Source of the DNA: Kriegella sp963975415
GTDB taxonomy: Bacteria; Bacteroidota; Bacteroidia; Flavobacteriales; Flavobacteriaceae
Assembly (NCBI RefSeq): GCF_963975415.1
Contig: NZ_CAXBGN010000010.1
Coordinates: 1 to 64,000, forward strand
DNA: 64,000 nucleotides
Direction: 5' to 3'
The notes under the pieces are model-generated. The model worked only from the letters and a program-made list of their open reading frames with translations. It did not search any database and was not told the origin of the DNA. Made by a program: the position numbers and the translations under genes. Below, piece after piece: positions 17,317 through 25,853 of the stretch (position 1 is the first letter of the stretch; each line of letters opens with the position of its first letter).

Positions 17317-18270
17317 ATGAAACACATGGGCATTTCGGGAGGTGGAACAAAAATTGCGGGACTATTCGGCGTTGCGGAATCTATCATCTATGATCATGGC
17401 TATATTCCCGATGTAATTTCGGGAATTTCGGCTGGGGCTATTTTGGCATTGCCATTGGCCTTAGGTAAACGCCAAGAAATAAAAGACCAGGTACTCAATC
17501 TTGAAATGAGGGATTTCTTCAGTACCTCTCCCATCAAGAAAAACGGAAAACTCAATACTTGGAATGCAATTTTTAAGATAATTGGCGGGAAACATTATCT
17601 GGGCAAACAGAACAACCTCGAAAAAACAATTGCCAAAGTAATTTCAAGAAGCGAGTTCGAAGCTTATAAATTAGACGCGACCAAAGCAACCTGTATTGTC
17701 GGCTCGGTTGATTTCTATACTGGCAAACGCTTTTATATCAACCTTAAGACCGTCTCTTACGAGAATTTCCTAAAGTTCGTCAACGCATCGGCATCCATTC
17801 CCATTTTTACCTCCGGGGTTGCCATGAACGGGCCCATTTATGATTTTGAGGGAGAAACCATAGACTTCCCAAAACTGCTTTTATTCGACGGTGGAGTACG
17901 CGACCATAGTCCTTCCAACAAAATATTATCGAGCAAGAAAAGTGAATTTCAAATTTCAGAAACTACAAGCATTTTCTCCCGACCTGATAACATCAGAGAT
18001 GTTTTGACACCTAAAAATTTCGCGCCTCGAAACTTGCTCAATATACTTGAACGATATGTAGAGATTACGAATGCCGAAGTTTCTAAGAATGATGAAGAGC
18101 AAGAGCGAAACACCATCAAAAACAAAGCTATTTTCGACCACGGTACTTTTTACTTGCCCCGCATCATGCAAGGCGTCTATGACGTGGATAAGACAAGGCT
18201 AAAAACATTATACGAGGAATCAAAAAAGTTGGTTGACGGCACTTGGAATACCAATCACCCAATTGTGTAA
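17317..18270 (+). CDS. Patatin-like phospholipase
   Basis: Serine acyl hydrolase of 317 residues. The oxyanion-hole loop ISGGGTKIAGLFG is at 6-18, the nucleophile elbow GISAG at 36-40 (Ser38), and the catalytic Asp lies in DGG at 191-193, together a Ser-Asp dyad. No signal peptide, so probably cytosolic or membrane-peripheral. The family hydrolyses acyl esters of phospholipids; the specific substrate is unknown. It stands alone, 75 bases after mgtE, with a TATATTTA element at about 17273-17280 that may be a weak -7 box. Confidence 0.88.
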   Translation: MKHMGISGGGTKIAGLFGVAESIIYDHGYIPDVISGISAGAILALPLALGKRQEIKDQVLNLEMRDFFSTSPIKKNGKLNTWNAIFKIIGGKHYLGKQNNLEKTIAKVISRSEFEAYKLDATKATCIVGSVDFYTGKRFYINLKTVSYENFLKFVNASASIPIFTSGVAMNGPIYDFEGETIDFPKLLLFDGGVRDHSPSNKILSSKKSEFQISETTSIFSRPDNIRDVLTPKNFAPRNLLNILERYVEITNAEVSKNDEEQERNTIKNKAIFDHGTFYLPRIMQGVYDVDKTRLKTLYEESKKLVDGTWNTNHPIV

Positions 18271-18507
18271 CTAAAATCAAGGGTCTTTTGGCAATTACAC
18301 CCATTTCTTAACGCAGCCTTAAAACCGAATGGTATATTTCAAATATGGAGTTGTTTTGCCATGAATCATCTATTCAACATTACTATTCCATCACTACTGA
18401 ATAAAACATTTCGAACGGGAAAAGTTTAAATAAGCCCACCTCTTTCGCAATTTCACGGATGTTCTTATATTGAAGATCTAAAATGCCGTAAAAAGGCTGA
18501 ACTACCA

Positions 18508-19491
18508 ATGGAAGAAAAAATGAAGGTTTTACATGTAGACACGAATCACCCACTTTTGATTCAACAATTGAACGATTTGGGTTTTGAAAATGATGAAGAT
18601 TATACCTCGTCAAAAAAAGAAATAGAGCATAAAATCCATTTGTATGATGGTCTAATCATACGCAGTCGATTTTCGATAGATCAATCTTTTCTTGAAAAAG
18701 CCGTTAATCTAAAATTTATCGGACGATTAGGCGCGGGACTGGAAAACATCGATACCCGTTATGCCAAAGAACACGATATTTTTTTGGCCGCTGCCCCCGA
18801 AGGTAATCGTAATGCCGTTGCAGAACATACGTTGGGCATGTTGCTTTCTTTATTCAATAAACTGAATAAAGCGGATAAAGAAGTTCGATTCGGAAAATGG
18901 GACCGTGAGGGCAATCGTGGTGTCGAATTGGATGGCAAAACAGTGGGTATTGTTGGTTATGGCAATATGGGTAAGGCGTTTGCCAAAAAACTCAGAGGTT
19001 TTGATGTTGAGGTCATCTGCTACGATATCAAAGGTGGAGTCGGCGATGAAAATGCCAGACAGGTCGGTATTCTCGAATTACAACAAAAAACCGATGTATT
19101 AAGCTTACATGTACCCCAAACGGAAACCACCATTGGAATGATACATCAAACGTTTATCGATGCATTTCACAAACCGTTCTGGCTATTCAATACCGCTCGT
19201 GGCAAATGTATCGTGACCGAAGATTTGGTGGCCGCATTGACATCAGGTAAAATTCTCGGTGCAGGACTCGATGTACTGGAGTACGAAAAGGCTTCTTTCG
19301 AGAACATGTTTCTCCCCGATAAAACCCCCAACGCCGGTGAGAAGCAAGAGAATAAAATGCCCGAGGCCTTTCACTACCTAGTCGCTTCGGAGAAAGTGAT
19401 ACTCTCCCCACATGTAGCAGGATGGACCGTAGAGAGTAAAGAAAAACTTGCGCAGACCGTTGTAAATAAAATCAAGGCTAAATTTTGCTAA
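18508..19491 (+). CDS. D-2-hydroxyacid dehydrogenase (phosphoglycerate dehydrogenase-like)
   Basis: NAD-dependent 2-hydroxyacid dehydrogenase of 327 residues. The Rossmann motif GIVGYGNMGKAFAKKL is near the middle, the catalytic Arg is in FNTARGKCIV, and the catalytic His in SPHVAGWT near the C-terminus. No ACT or regulatory domain follows, so it is the short form. It may serve as D-3-phosphoglycerate dehydrogenase for serine or act on another hydroxyacid. ATG at 18508 or 18520 (MKVLHVDTNHP) are both possible; the second resembles family starts better. A LuxR gene follows after 9 bases. Confidence 0.88.
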   Translation: MEEKMKVLHVDTNHPLLIQQLNDLGFENDEDYTSSKKEIEHKIHLYDGLIIRSRFSIDQSFLEKAVNLKFIGRLGAGLENIDTRYAKEHDIFLAAAPEGNRNAVAEHTLGMLLSLFNKLNKADKEVRFGKWDREGNRGVELDGKTVGIVGYGNMGKAFAKKLRGFDVEVICYDIKGGVGDENARQVGILELQQKTDVLSLHVPQTETTIGMIHQTFIDAFHKPFWLFNTARGKCIVTEDLVAALTSGKILGAGLDVLEYEKASFENMFLPDKTPNAGEKQENKMPEAFHYLVASEKVILSPHVAGWTVESKEKLAQTVVNKIKAKFC

Positions 19492-19500
19492 CTTTAATAG

Positions 19501-19923
19501 GTGAAGCAAACCATTCTAATTTTTTCGGCCTTGATCGTTGCTGTGCTTTGTCTTTTTCAGCTAAGCAAATATGCTTTGCTATTTGGCAACACGAATATTG
19601 ATGCGGTTATTGCTATGATTGCCCTTGTTTTCTTTGCCATAGGGGCATACCTAAACAAAAAAAGCTTTCACCATCAAAAAGTAGTATTAAATGAAGGCAA
19701 AATAGACCATAAAAAAATAACCCAATTAGGTATTAGTAAACGGGAGTACGAAGTGTTGTTACAGGTATCGCAAGGATTATCCAACAAGGAAATAGCATTG
19801 CGGCTTTCTGTTTCGGAAAGTACCATAAAAACACACGTCTCAAACATTCTATTGAAATTGGATGCCAAAAGACGAACTCAAGCCATTCAAAAGGCAAAAG
19901 AGCATCAAATTATTGCTTTATAG
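19501..19923 (+). CDS. Membrane-anchored LuxR-type transcription regulator
   Basis: 140 residues with two predicted membrane helices (about 4-22 and 33-52) followed by a linker and a C-terminal LuxR/GerE helix-turn-helix (about 75-137: ISKREYEVLLQVSQGLSNKE, IALRLSVSESTIKTHVSNIL). There is no receiver domain. The DNA-binding domain would be held at the inner membrane. The start is GTG at 19501, nine bases after the dehydrogenase stop. The next gene encodes a DUF4199 membrane protein, a partner often seen beside such regulators in flavobacteria. The signal is unknown. Confidence 0.82.
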   Translation: MKQTILIFSALIVAVLCLFQLSKYALLFGNTNIDAVIAMIALVFFAIGAYLNKKSFHHQKVVLNEGKIDHKKITQLGISKREYEVLLQVSQGLSNKEIALRLSVSESTIKTHVSNILLKLDAKRRTQAIQKAKEHQIIAL

Positions 19924-20022
19924 CATCTTAATTGTTCGTAAAAAGTCTGATTGGTACTTTAGTATGAGTATTTTTTTGCCTCCGTGTTCTAAATTCGTCG
20001 CGAACTCATAATCCTAAGAACG

Positions 20023-20532
20023 ATGAAAAAGACCATATTACGGTATGCACTTTACAGCAGTAGTACTATTTGCGTATTATTCTTATTAAGCTGGTTTCTT
20101 GGCAAAGACCTCAACTACGAGATGCAAGAAGTGCTAGGTTATACATCTATGATTATTTCCTTATCGTTTATTTATTTTGGTATTAGATACTTCCGAGATC
20201 AAAAAAACGACGGCAAAATAGGCTTGTATAAGGGTTTGTTGATCGGCGTTTTAATAAGTCTTTTGACCGCCCTAGCCTTTGGTATTCTTGACATGGTTTA
20301 TATCAAATTTATAAATCCCGATTTTTTGGCGGAATATTATGACGCGACCATCGAAAAGATGCAAACAACGCTTCCACCTGACGAACTCAAGTTAGAACTC
20401 GCCAAAATGGAGTCGCAAAAAGAATTATTCAGTAGTCCTATAATGAACTTTTTTATAATGTTTTTGACCGTATTCATTATCGGATTTATCATTTCCTTAA
20501 TTTCAGCCTTTACACTTCAACGTAAAAATTAA
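20023..20532 (+). CDS. DUF4199 domain membrane protein
   Basis: 169-residue inner-membrane protein with about four hydrophobic helices (about 7-25, 38-55, 70-90, 140-163). The short charged loop RDQKNDGKIGLYKGLLIG after helix 2 and the long loop with a FINPDFLAEYYDATIEKMQ segment are typical of DUF4199. Function unknown. It ends 5 bases before the DUF1801 gene, suggesting an operon of 20023-21386. Confidence 0.85.
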   Translation: MKKTILRYALYSSSTICVLFLLSWFLGKDLNYEMQEVLGYTSMIISLSFIYFGIRYFRDQKNDGKIGLYKGLLIGVLISLLTALAFGILDMVYIKFINPDFLAEYYDATIEKMQTTLPPDELKLELAKMESQKELFSSPIMNFFIMFLTVFIIGFIISLISAFTLQRKN

Positions 20533-20537
20533 TACTC

Positions 20538-20996
20538 ATGCAGTACAAAGCCGATTCACCAAAAGATTACATCGCACAACTCCCACAGGAAAGACGAGGA
20601 GTGATTTCAAAAATAAGGACAACCATCCTTGAAAACCTGCCTAAAGGATTCGAGGAGCAGATAAGTTATGGAATGCTAGGCTATGTTGTTCCGCATGACA
20701 TTTATCCCAATGGGTATCATTGCAACCCTAAATTACCATTGCCCTTTATAAACTTGGCCTCTCAAAAGAACTTTGTAGCGCTTTACCATTCGGGCATATA
20801 TGCCGATACTAAATTATACGATTGGTTTGTCTCCGAATATACCAAACAGTGCAAATACAAACTCGATATGGGTAAAAGTTGTGTGCGTTTTAAAAAGATG
20901 GATGATATTCCATACAAACTGATTGCCGAGCTATGTACCAAAATGTCAACCGATGATTGGATAGCATTGTACGAAAGAAACCTAAAAAAGAAATAA
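20538..20996 (+). CDS. DUF1801 domain protein
   Basis: 152-residue cytosolic protein of the DUF1801/YdhG fold (SCP2-like small alpha/beta). Recognisable segments are YIAQLPQERRGVISKIRTTI and EEQISYGMLGYVVP near the N-terminus, and SCVRFKKMDDIPYKLIAEL near the C-terminus. Some relatives are described as intracellular iron chaperones; no function can be asserted here. It is followed 3 bases later by a VOC-family gene. A second DUF1801 protein with an added motif occurs at 44611. Confidence 0.85.
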   Translation: MQYKADSPKDYIAQLPQERRGVISKIRTTILENLPKGFEEQISYGMLGYVVPHDIYPNGYHCNPKLPLPFINLASQKNFVALYHSGIYADTKLYDWFVSEYTKQCKYKLDMGKSCVRFKKMDDIPYKLIAELCTKMSTDDWIALYERNLKKK

Positions 20997-20999
20997 ACT

Positions 21000-21386
21000 A
21001 TGAAGAACAGGGTAACGGGTCTGGGCGGATTTTTTTTCAAAAGCGAAAATCCCAATAAAATAAAGGAATGGTACAAAAACCACTTGGGTCTTGCAACGGA
21101 CCAATACGGCTGTACTTTTTGGTGGAAAGACAAAGAGAACAATGATTGTTCTACACAATGGAGCCCTATGGAGGAAAAAACCGCCTATTTTAAGCCTAGT
21201 CAAAAACCCTTTATGATGAACTTCAGGGTAGAAAATCTTGTTGAACTACTTGACGTTCTAAAAAAGGAAGGAATAACTATAGTCGGTGAAATAGAAGAAT
21301 ATGAATATGGAAAATTTGGTTGGATATTAGATCCAGAAGGAAACAAACTGGAGTTATGGGAGCCTATCGATTCTGCATTTCTCTGA
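21000..21386 (+). CDS. VOC family (glyoxalase-like) protein
   Basis: 128 residues with the vicinal-oxygen-chelate paired beta-alpha-beta-beta-beta pattern: GGFFFKSENPNKIKEWYKNH for module one and MNFRVENLVELLDVLKKEG for module two, ending in the family-typical LDPEGNKLELWEP with a conserved Glu. Could be a glyoxalase, dioxygenase or resistance-type binding protein; substrate unknown. Overlaps nothing; start ATG directly after the DUF1801 stop. Confidence 0.85.
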   Translation: MKNRVTGLGGFFFKSENPNKIKEWYKNHLGLATDQYGCTFWWKDKENNDCSTQWSPMEEKTAYFKPSQKPFMMNFRVENLVELLDVLKKEGITIVGEIEEYEYGKFGWILDPEGNKLELWEPIDSAFL

Positions 21387-21407
21387 TTCCGAAATATTTG
21401 CTACATT

Positions 21408-21415
21408 TAGATTTG
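21408..21415 (+). promoter_or_regulatory. -7 promoter box before the small membrane protein
   Basis: TAGATTTG matches TAnnTTTG; no convincing -33 element at the expected distance. It would give a leader of about 18-20 bases for the gene at 21438. Confidence 0.4.
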
Positions 21416-21437
21416 AAATAACCAACGAAAAACTGTG

Positions 21438-21878
21438 ATGTCAGAAGATAACAAAGATTTTGAGAATAAGGCTGAAGATGCCTTTGACGGTACCAAAAAT
21501 AAAGCAAGTGACTTCGCCGATGGAGCAAAAAGAACCGCCAACGAATTCAAAGAAGATGTAAAGCAAACTTTTGACCCCAATAGTCCCGATAGCGGAAAAA
21601 CAGTGGCCATTATTGCACATATAACCATTATCGGTTGGATAGTGGCCATTATCATGAACAGCCAAAATAAAACCGAGTTCGGAAGTTATTATATTAGACA
21701 GACCTTGGGCATATGGCTAATCGCAATTCTTTTAAATTTTATTCCCGTCGTAGGTTGCTTTGCCTCGCTGATTTGTTTAGTCTTGATAATAATTAGCCTA
21801 ATTGCGGCAGCAAATGGCAAAATGAGTCCAACGGTGGGCGTTGGTGAACTATTCCAAGATTGGTTTAAGAGTCTTTAG
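21438..21878 (+). CDS. Small Tic20/DUF4870-like membrane protein
   Basis: 146 residues. The N-terminal 55 residues are charged and amphipathic with an EDAFDGTKNKASDFADGAKR repeat, resembling YtxH/LEA-like stretches. Three hydrophobic helices follow (about 57-72, 87-103, 105-122), with the YYIRQTLGIWLIA segment seen in DUF4870/Tic20-like import-component proteins. Function unknown. GTG at 21435 is one codon upstream of the chosen ATG. Confidence 0.8.
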   Translation: MSEDNKDFENKAEDAFDGTKNKASDFADGAKRTANEFKEDVKQTFDPNSPDSGKTVAIIAHITIIGWIVAIIMNSQNKTEFGSYYIRQTLGIWLIAILLNFIPVVGCFASLICLVLIIISLIAAANGKMSPTVGVGELFQDWFKSL

Positions 21879-21933
21879 GAAATAAAGTCCGATTCAATCT
21901 TTTGCTTAAGAGGGTTCGGTATTATTTCACTAC

Positions 21934-22061
21934 TTAATATTGTGCCCCAAATGAAACAATAAGAGTAGCACCAACAAGCACGGGAATATTCAAACTCACC
22001 AAAACCATTATCGAAATGGCCACGATAGTGCACCATTTAGTGCTTATGCGGCCTTTTTCAT
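21934..22061 (-). pseudogene. Possible frameshifted small membrane protein gene
   Basis: In the 240-base gap before the acyltransferase gene, the minus strand carries ATG AAA AAG at 22061 that stops after five codons (MKKAA). One frame over, starting from the same run of five A, an open stretch GRISTKWCTIVAISIMVLVS followed by LNIPVLVGATLIVSFGAQY runs to a stop at 21936-21934. Adding one A to the run would join ATG to this hydrophobic stretch as a 43-residue protein. This may be a decayed gene, a sequencing error or chance. Nothing else was found in this gap. Confidence 0.25.
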
Positions 22062-22118
22062 TACATCACTAAGCTAAGCTCCAAATAAAAAATATCCCGG
22101 TAGCCCGTACAAAAAAAG

Positions 22119-23927
22119 TTAATTCCCATTGGCTTCCATAAATTTACGCTCCAATTCGGCTTGAAATTCTTCCATAACAGGTTTCACGGTGCTTTCAGGC
22201 AAGTCGGCGATTTTAATATACATCAGTCCGTCAACCGAGTTATTGAACAATGGGTCGACATTAAACGCTACAACTTTTGCGTTTTGTTTAATATATTTTT
22301 TAATCAAGACCGGCAAACGAAGGTTGCCCGGTTCTACTTCATCGATTAGTCTATCAAATTTATTGAGGTCGGCCTGAGTTTCATCGAAAACGAACTCTTT
22401 ATCGGCATCCTTTAGTTTTACTTTAAATTCTTTTTTTGGACTGACATATTGGGCTACATAAGGATCCCAATAGTTACTTTTCATAAATTCAATCATCAAC
22501 GATTTTGAAAAATTCGAAAATTGATTACTTATACTTACCCCTCCGATTAAATACTTGTGCTCAGGGTGGCGTAGGGTTGTATGCACTATACCTTTCCACA
22601 ACAAAAACAGTGGCATGGGTTTCTGTTGATATTCCTTTACAATATAGGCCCTGCCCATTTCTATGGACTGCCGCATCATGCCAAAAAGTTCGGGTTCGAA
22701 TCGAAACAGGTCTTGTAGATAGAATCCATCAATACCATATTTCGCAAAAATTTCTGAGCCAAACCCCATGCGGTAGGCACCCACAATCAACTTTTCTTTA
22801 TTATCCCACAAAAACATGTGATGATAGTAATTATCGAATTCATCAAGATCGATAGAATTATTGGTTCCTTCTCCAATGGCCCGAAAAGTAACTTCGCGTT
22901 GCCTTCCAATTTCCTTGAGTGTAAATGGCATTTCATTGGCCGGGGCCAGAAAAACCTCATAATTCTTACTTTGCAGCAATCTTCTATCCTTCTCAGTCAA
23001 TTTTTCGATTTCACCTTGAATGACCTCGGTTCGAACTGCCGTTGCAATTTTTCGCGGTGCTTTAGGAATTTTCAAAGAAGATGGAATCTGATCGATAAGT
23101 CGCTCTTTTTCATAAGCATTGGAAAGAATATAAGTTTTTCTACGGAGCAGGGCGGTATACTCTTCTAAGGTCTCTTGGTCATCTTGCGTGTTCAAAGATA
23201 TCGGCTGGCCAATGCGAACCTTAATCGGCCTATTCCTTTGACTATATACTTCCGACGGTATTTTGGCCGTTCGGAATACATCGTTCATTTTTGCCAATCG
23301 ATAAAAGAGCTTACTGTTCTTCGCATGAAAATAAATAGGAACTACGGGCACTTTGGCCTTACGTATCAATTTCAAGGCAGCTTCCTCCCATGGTTTATCG
23401 ACAATCAATTTCCCATCTTTGAAAGTGGACACTTCCCCGGCAGGGAAAATCCCTAGGGGATGACCATCTTTCAAATGCTGCAATGCCCGTTTAAATCCTG
23501 AGATGCTACTTTTGACATTTTTATGTTTCTCGAACGGATTCACGGGAAAAATATAAGGCTCGATAGGCGCCATTCGCTGCAAAAGAAAATTAGCCATTAT
23601 CTTGTAATCGGGCCTTTGTTCGGCCATCAACTTCAAAAGAAGAATGCCATCAATGCCGCCTAGGGGATGATTCGAAATGGTAATGTAGGCACCATCTTTT
23701 GGCAAACGCTTAAAATCTTCTTCGGGAATCTCAAAATCAATATCAAAATGCTTCAGAATGGCATCGGCATATTCCGTTCCATTGAGGTCTTTTATAGAGT
23801 CATAAAATGAATTTATACTCGACAAACGGGTAACCTTCATGAGGCACCAAGCAATAAAGTTACCGAGAAACCCGAACCTATCTACATTAATCGCTTTGGC
23901 CACTTCTTTTGCGGTCACTAACCCCAT
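22119..23927 (-). CDS. OlsF-type bifunctional acyltransferase (PlsC domain plus GNAT-like domain)
   Basis: 602 residues made of two acyltransferase domains. The N-terminal PlsC/hemolysin-like O-acyltransferase has SNHPLGGIDG (His87, Asp93) and GIFPAGEVS as the FPEG-like motif; the C-terminal half (about 310-600) is the OlsB-type N-acyltransferase (GNAT-like) with VGAYRMGFG and MGRAYIVKEYQ. This order matches OlsF of Serratia and Flavobacterium johnsoniae, which makes ornithine or glycine aminolipids from an amino acid and two acyl groups. It is expected to act at the inner-membrane face. It is a single-gene alternative to separate OlsB and OlsA. The start MGLVTAKEVAK at 23927 fits. Confidence 0.82.
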   Translation of the reverse strand: MGLVTAKEVAKAINVDRFGFLGNFIAWCLMKVTRLSSINSFYDSIKDLNGTEYADAILKHFDIDFEIPEEDFKRLPKDGAYITISNHPLGGIDGILLLKLMAEQRPDYKIMANFLLQRMAPIEPYIFPVNPFEKHKNVKSSISGFKRALQHLKDGHPLGIFPAGEVSTFKDGKLIVDKPWEEAALKLIRKAKVPVVPIYFHAKNSKLFYRLAKMNDVFRTAKIPSEVYSQRNRPIKVRIGQPISLNTQDDQETLEEYTALLRRKTYILSNAYEKERLIDQIPSSLKIPKAPRKIATAVRTEVIQGEIEKLTEKDRRLLQSKNYEVFLAPANEMPFTLKEIGRQREVTFRAIGEGTNNSIDLDEFDNYYHHMFLWDNKEKLIVGAYRMGFGSEIFAKYGIDGFYLQDLFRFEPELFGMMRQSIEMGRAYIVKEYQQKPMPLFLLWKGIVHTTLRHPEHKYLIGGVSISNQFSNFSKSLMIEFMKSNYWDPYVAQYVSPKKEFKVKLKDADKEFVFDETQADLNKFDRLIDEVEPGNLRLPVLIKKYIKQNAKVVAFNVDPLFNNSVDGLMYIKIADLPESTVKPVMEEFQAELERKFMEANGN

Positions 23928-24013
23928 AAATATAGCTTTTTAGTAAAAGCTAAAGATAGAAAAAACACAAGACTGCCCTCCTATTTTAACAAAAGATAAG
24001 AGACCTGAACACA

Positions 24014-25264
24014 TTATTTCACTACTAACTGTAAGGTTTCTTTTCCCCTTTGTTCCAGTAACACTTCGTGTCCGTTCTGCAATGAAGCTATGGCATTGGC
24101 ATCGAAATGACGTATAGTATACAATGACACTCCTTCGTGGCAAACTACTTTAAACCGACTTTTCAGAATATTCAAAAGTTCTTCAAGTCTGCCAAATCGA
24201 TTATCAACGCAAACAGAAAAGCTAATGGCCGAATTTTGTATAAGATCGACCTTCATTTTATATTCATGGAAAAGCTTGAACAGTTCACTAATACTACTTT
24301 CAACAATAAAGGAAAAATCCAAAGACGAGAGTTTCATCAGCACCTGATTTTTCTTTAAAATAAAACAAGGCACTTCAGGTTCAATTCCAACTCCCTTTCC
24401 AACCGTTGTCCCGGGATCTTTAGGACTAATAAAAGATTTGACATGAAGTGGAATCTCTTTACGCTGTAAAGGTTGTAAAGTTTTCGGATGAATCACCGAA
24501 GCCCCGTAAAAAGCGAGTTCAATGGCCTCTCTATATGATATTTTGTTTAATAACTGGGTCTCCTTAAAATACCTAGGATCTGCATTCAAGACACCGGGAA
24601 CATCTTTCCAAATAGTCACAGAATCGGCATTAAGGCAATATGCTAAAATGGCAGCGGTATAGTCTGAACCTTCCCGACCCAGGGTTGTAGTAAAATTGTT
24701 GTCGTCACTACCCAAAAAGCCTTGGGTGATGTTCAATAGCTTTCGATCTACTTGTTCAAGCACATTTTTCTGTGTCTTTTCCCAATTGACGACGGTATCC
24801 CTGTAACTGTCGTTGGTTTTTATTAGATGTCGTACATCCACCCAATTATTCTCAATTCCAATCTCGTTCAAATAAGCGCTAATAATCGTAGTAGAGACCA
24901 ATTCTCCATAACCTACGACTTGATCATAAACAAAATTGTAATTCGGTGATTTATTCCAGGTCAAAAAACCCTGCACTTCATCGAACAACAATTTAATTCG
25001 TTTAAAAATAGGATGCTGATCATTATCAAAAAGATCCGACAAAATAGCGTTGTGATAATCAATTACCTCTAAAACGACCGATCCTAAATTGACCTTATCG
25101 TCAAAATAGGCCTTAACAACAGCTTCCATGGCATTAGTTGTCTTGCCCATGGCAGAAACAACGAGCATGGTATTTTCATGACCTGTCAGTTTCAACACAC
25201 TGACCAAATTTTTTACGCCATCAGCATCTTTTACCGAAGCGCCACCGAATTTAAAAACCTTCAT
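24014..25264 (-). CDS. Aspartate kinase (monofunctional)
   Basis: Phosphorylates L-aspartate, the first step to lysine, threonine, methionine and diaminopimelate. The N-terminal amino-acid kinase domain begins MKVFKFGGASVKDADG with the KFGGAS motif, and shows TTLGREGSDYTAA. The C-terminal ~120 residues contain ACT-type regulatory folds (VLMKLSSLDFSFIVE and VDLIQNSAISFSVCVDN). The 416-residue length fits a stand-alone LysC-like enzyme. Its ATG overlaps the stop of the GNAT gene upstream by 4 bases. Feedback control by lysine or threonine is likely from the ACT domains but not provable here. Confidence 0.94.
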   Translation of the reverse strand: MKVFKFGGASVKDADGVKNLVSVLKLTGHENTMLVVSAMGKTTNAMEAVVKAYFDDKVNLGSVVLEVIDYHNAILSDLFDNDQHPIFKRIKLLFDEVQGFLTWNKSPNYNFVYDQVVGYGELVSTTIISAYLNEIGIENNWVDVRHLIKTNDSYRDTVVNWEKTQKNVLEQVDRKLLNITQGFLGSDDNNFTTTLGREGSDYTAAILAYCLNADSVTIWKDVPGVLNADPRYFKETQLLNKISYREAIELAFYGASVIHPKTLQPLQRKEIPLHVKSFISPKDPGTTVGKGVGIEPEVPCFILKKNQVLMKLSSLDFSFIVESSISELFKLFHEYKMKVDLIQNSAISFSVCVDNRFGRLEELLNILKSRFKVVCHEGVSLYTIRHFDANAIASLQNGHEVLLEQRGKETLQLVVK

Positions 25265-25740
25265 ATATTATTTATAAAATTTTGTATCCCTATTTCATCC
25301 AATTGCACGACATCCCAATCTCGCATCACTTTAGCTCCTTTACTTTCATAAAAGGAAATAGCCGGTTCATTCCAATCCAACACCTCCCAACAAATGCGCT
25401 TCACTCCAAGCTCATGGCCATAACGCACTACTTCGGTCAACAGGGCTGTACCGAGCCCTGAACCACGCATGGCATCTGTAACGATTAAATCCTCTAAATG
25501 AATCACGGCACCTTTCCATGTAGAATATCTAGGGTAGACCAAAGCCATTCCGACAAGTTCCTCTTCCGACTCGGCCACAAAGCAATGAAATAACTTTGTT
25601 GGCCCATAACCATCACGTATTAAATCTTCTACCGATACCTCTACGGCATTATCCTCTTTTTCAAAAACAGCCAATTCTGTAATAAGTTCCAGTACTCTTG
25701 GCATATCATTGGCTACGGCTTCGCGAATTGTAAACTCCAT
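25261..25740 (-). CDS. GNAT family N-acetyltransferase
   Basis: 159-residue acetyl-CoA dependent N-acetyltransferase. The acetyl-CoA loop is DAMRGSGLGTALL (Q/RxxGxG/A pattern) around residue 90-105, preceded by IHLEDLIVTD, and the C-terminal ISFYESKGAKVM strand-helix is typical. It resembles the diamine/spermidine acetyltransferase (SSAT) subgroup in length and in FEKEDNAVEVSVEDL near the N-terminus, but the substrate is inference. Co-transcribed with aspartate kinase through a 4-base overlap. Confidence 0.87.
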   Translation of the reverse strand: MEFTIREAVANDMPRVLELITELAVFEKEDNAVEVSVEDLIRDGYGPTKLFHCFVAESEEELVGMALVYPRYSTWKGAVIHLEDLIVTDAMRGSGLGTALLTEVVRYGHELGVKRICWEVLDWNEPAISFYESKGAKVMRDWDVVQLDEIGIQNFINNI

Positions 25741-25759
25741 GTTTGTTACAAATAAAACA

Positions 25760-25767
25760 CAAAGTTA
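25760..25767 (-). promoter_or_regulatory. -7 promoter box for the GNAT-aspartate kinase pair
   Basis: On the minus strand TAACTTTG fits TAnnTTTG, about 20 bases before the GNAT start codon. No clear -33 TTTG was found. The divergent fbp promoter must share this 113-base gap; GATATTTG at 25821-25828 is a one-mismatch candidate. Confidence 0.4.
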
Positions 25768-25853
25768 TAAATTTAAAAAAGGAATTATCTCCACAACTGC
25801 CTTAGTTTCACAAAATACCCGATATTTGTGGTCATCTAAACAGTCCGACCATT

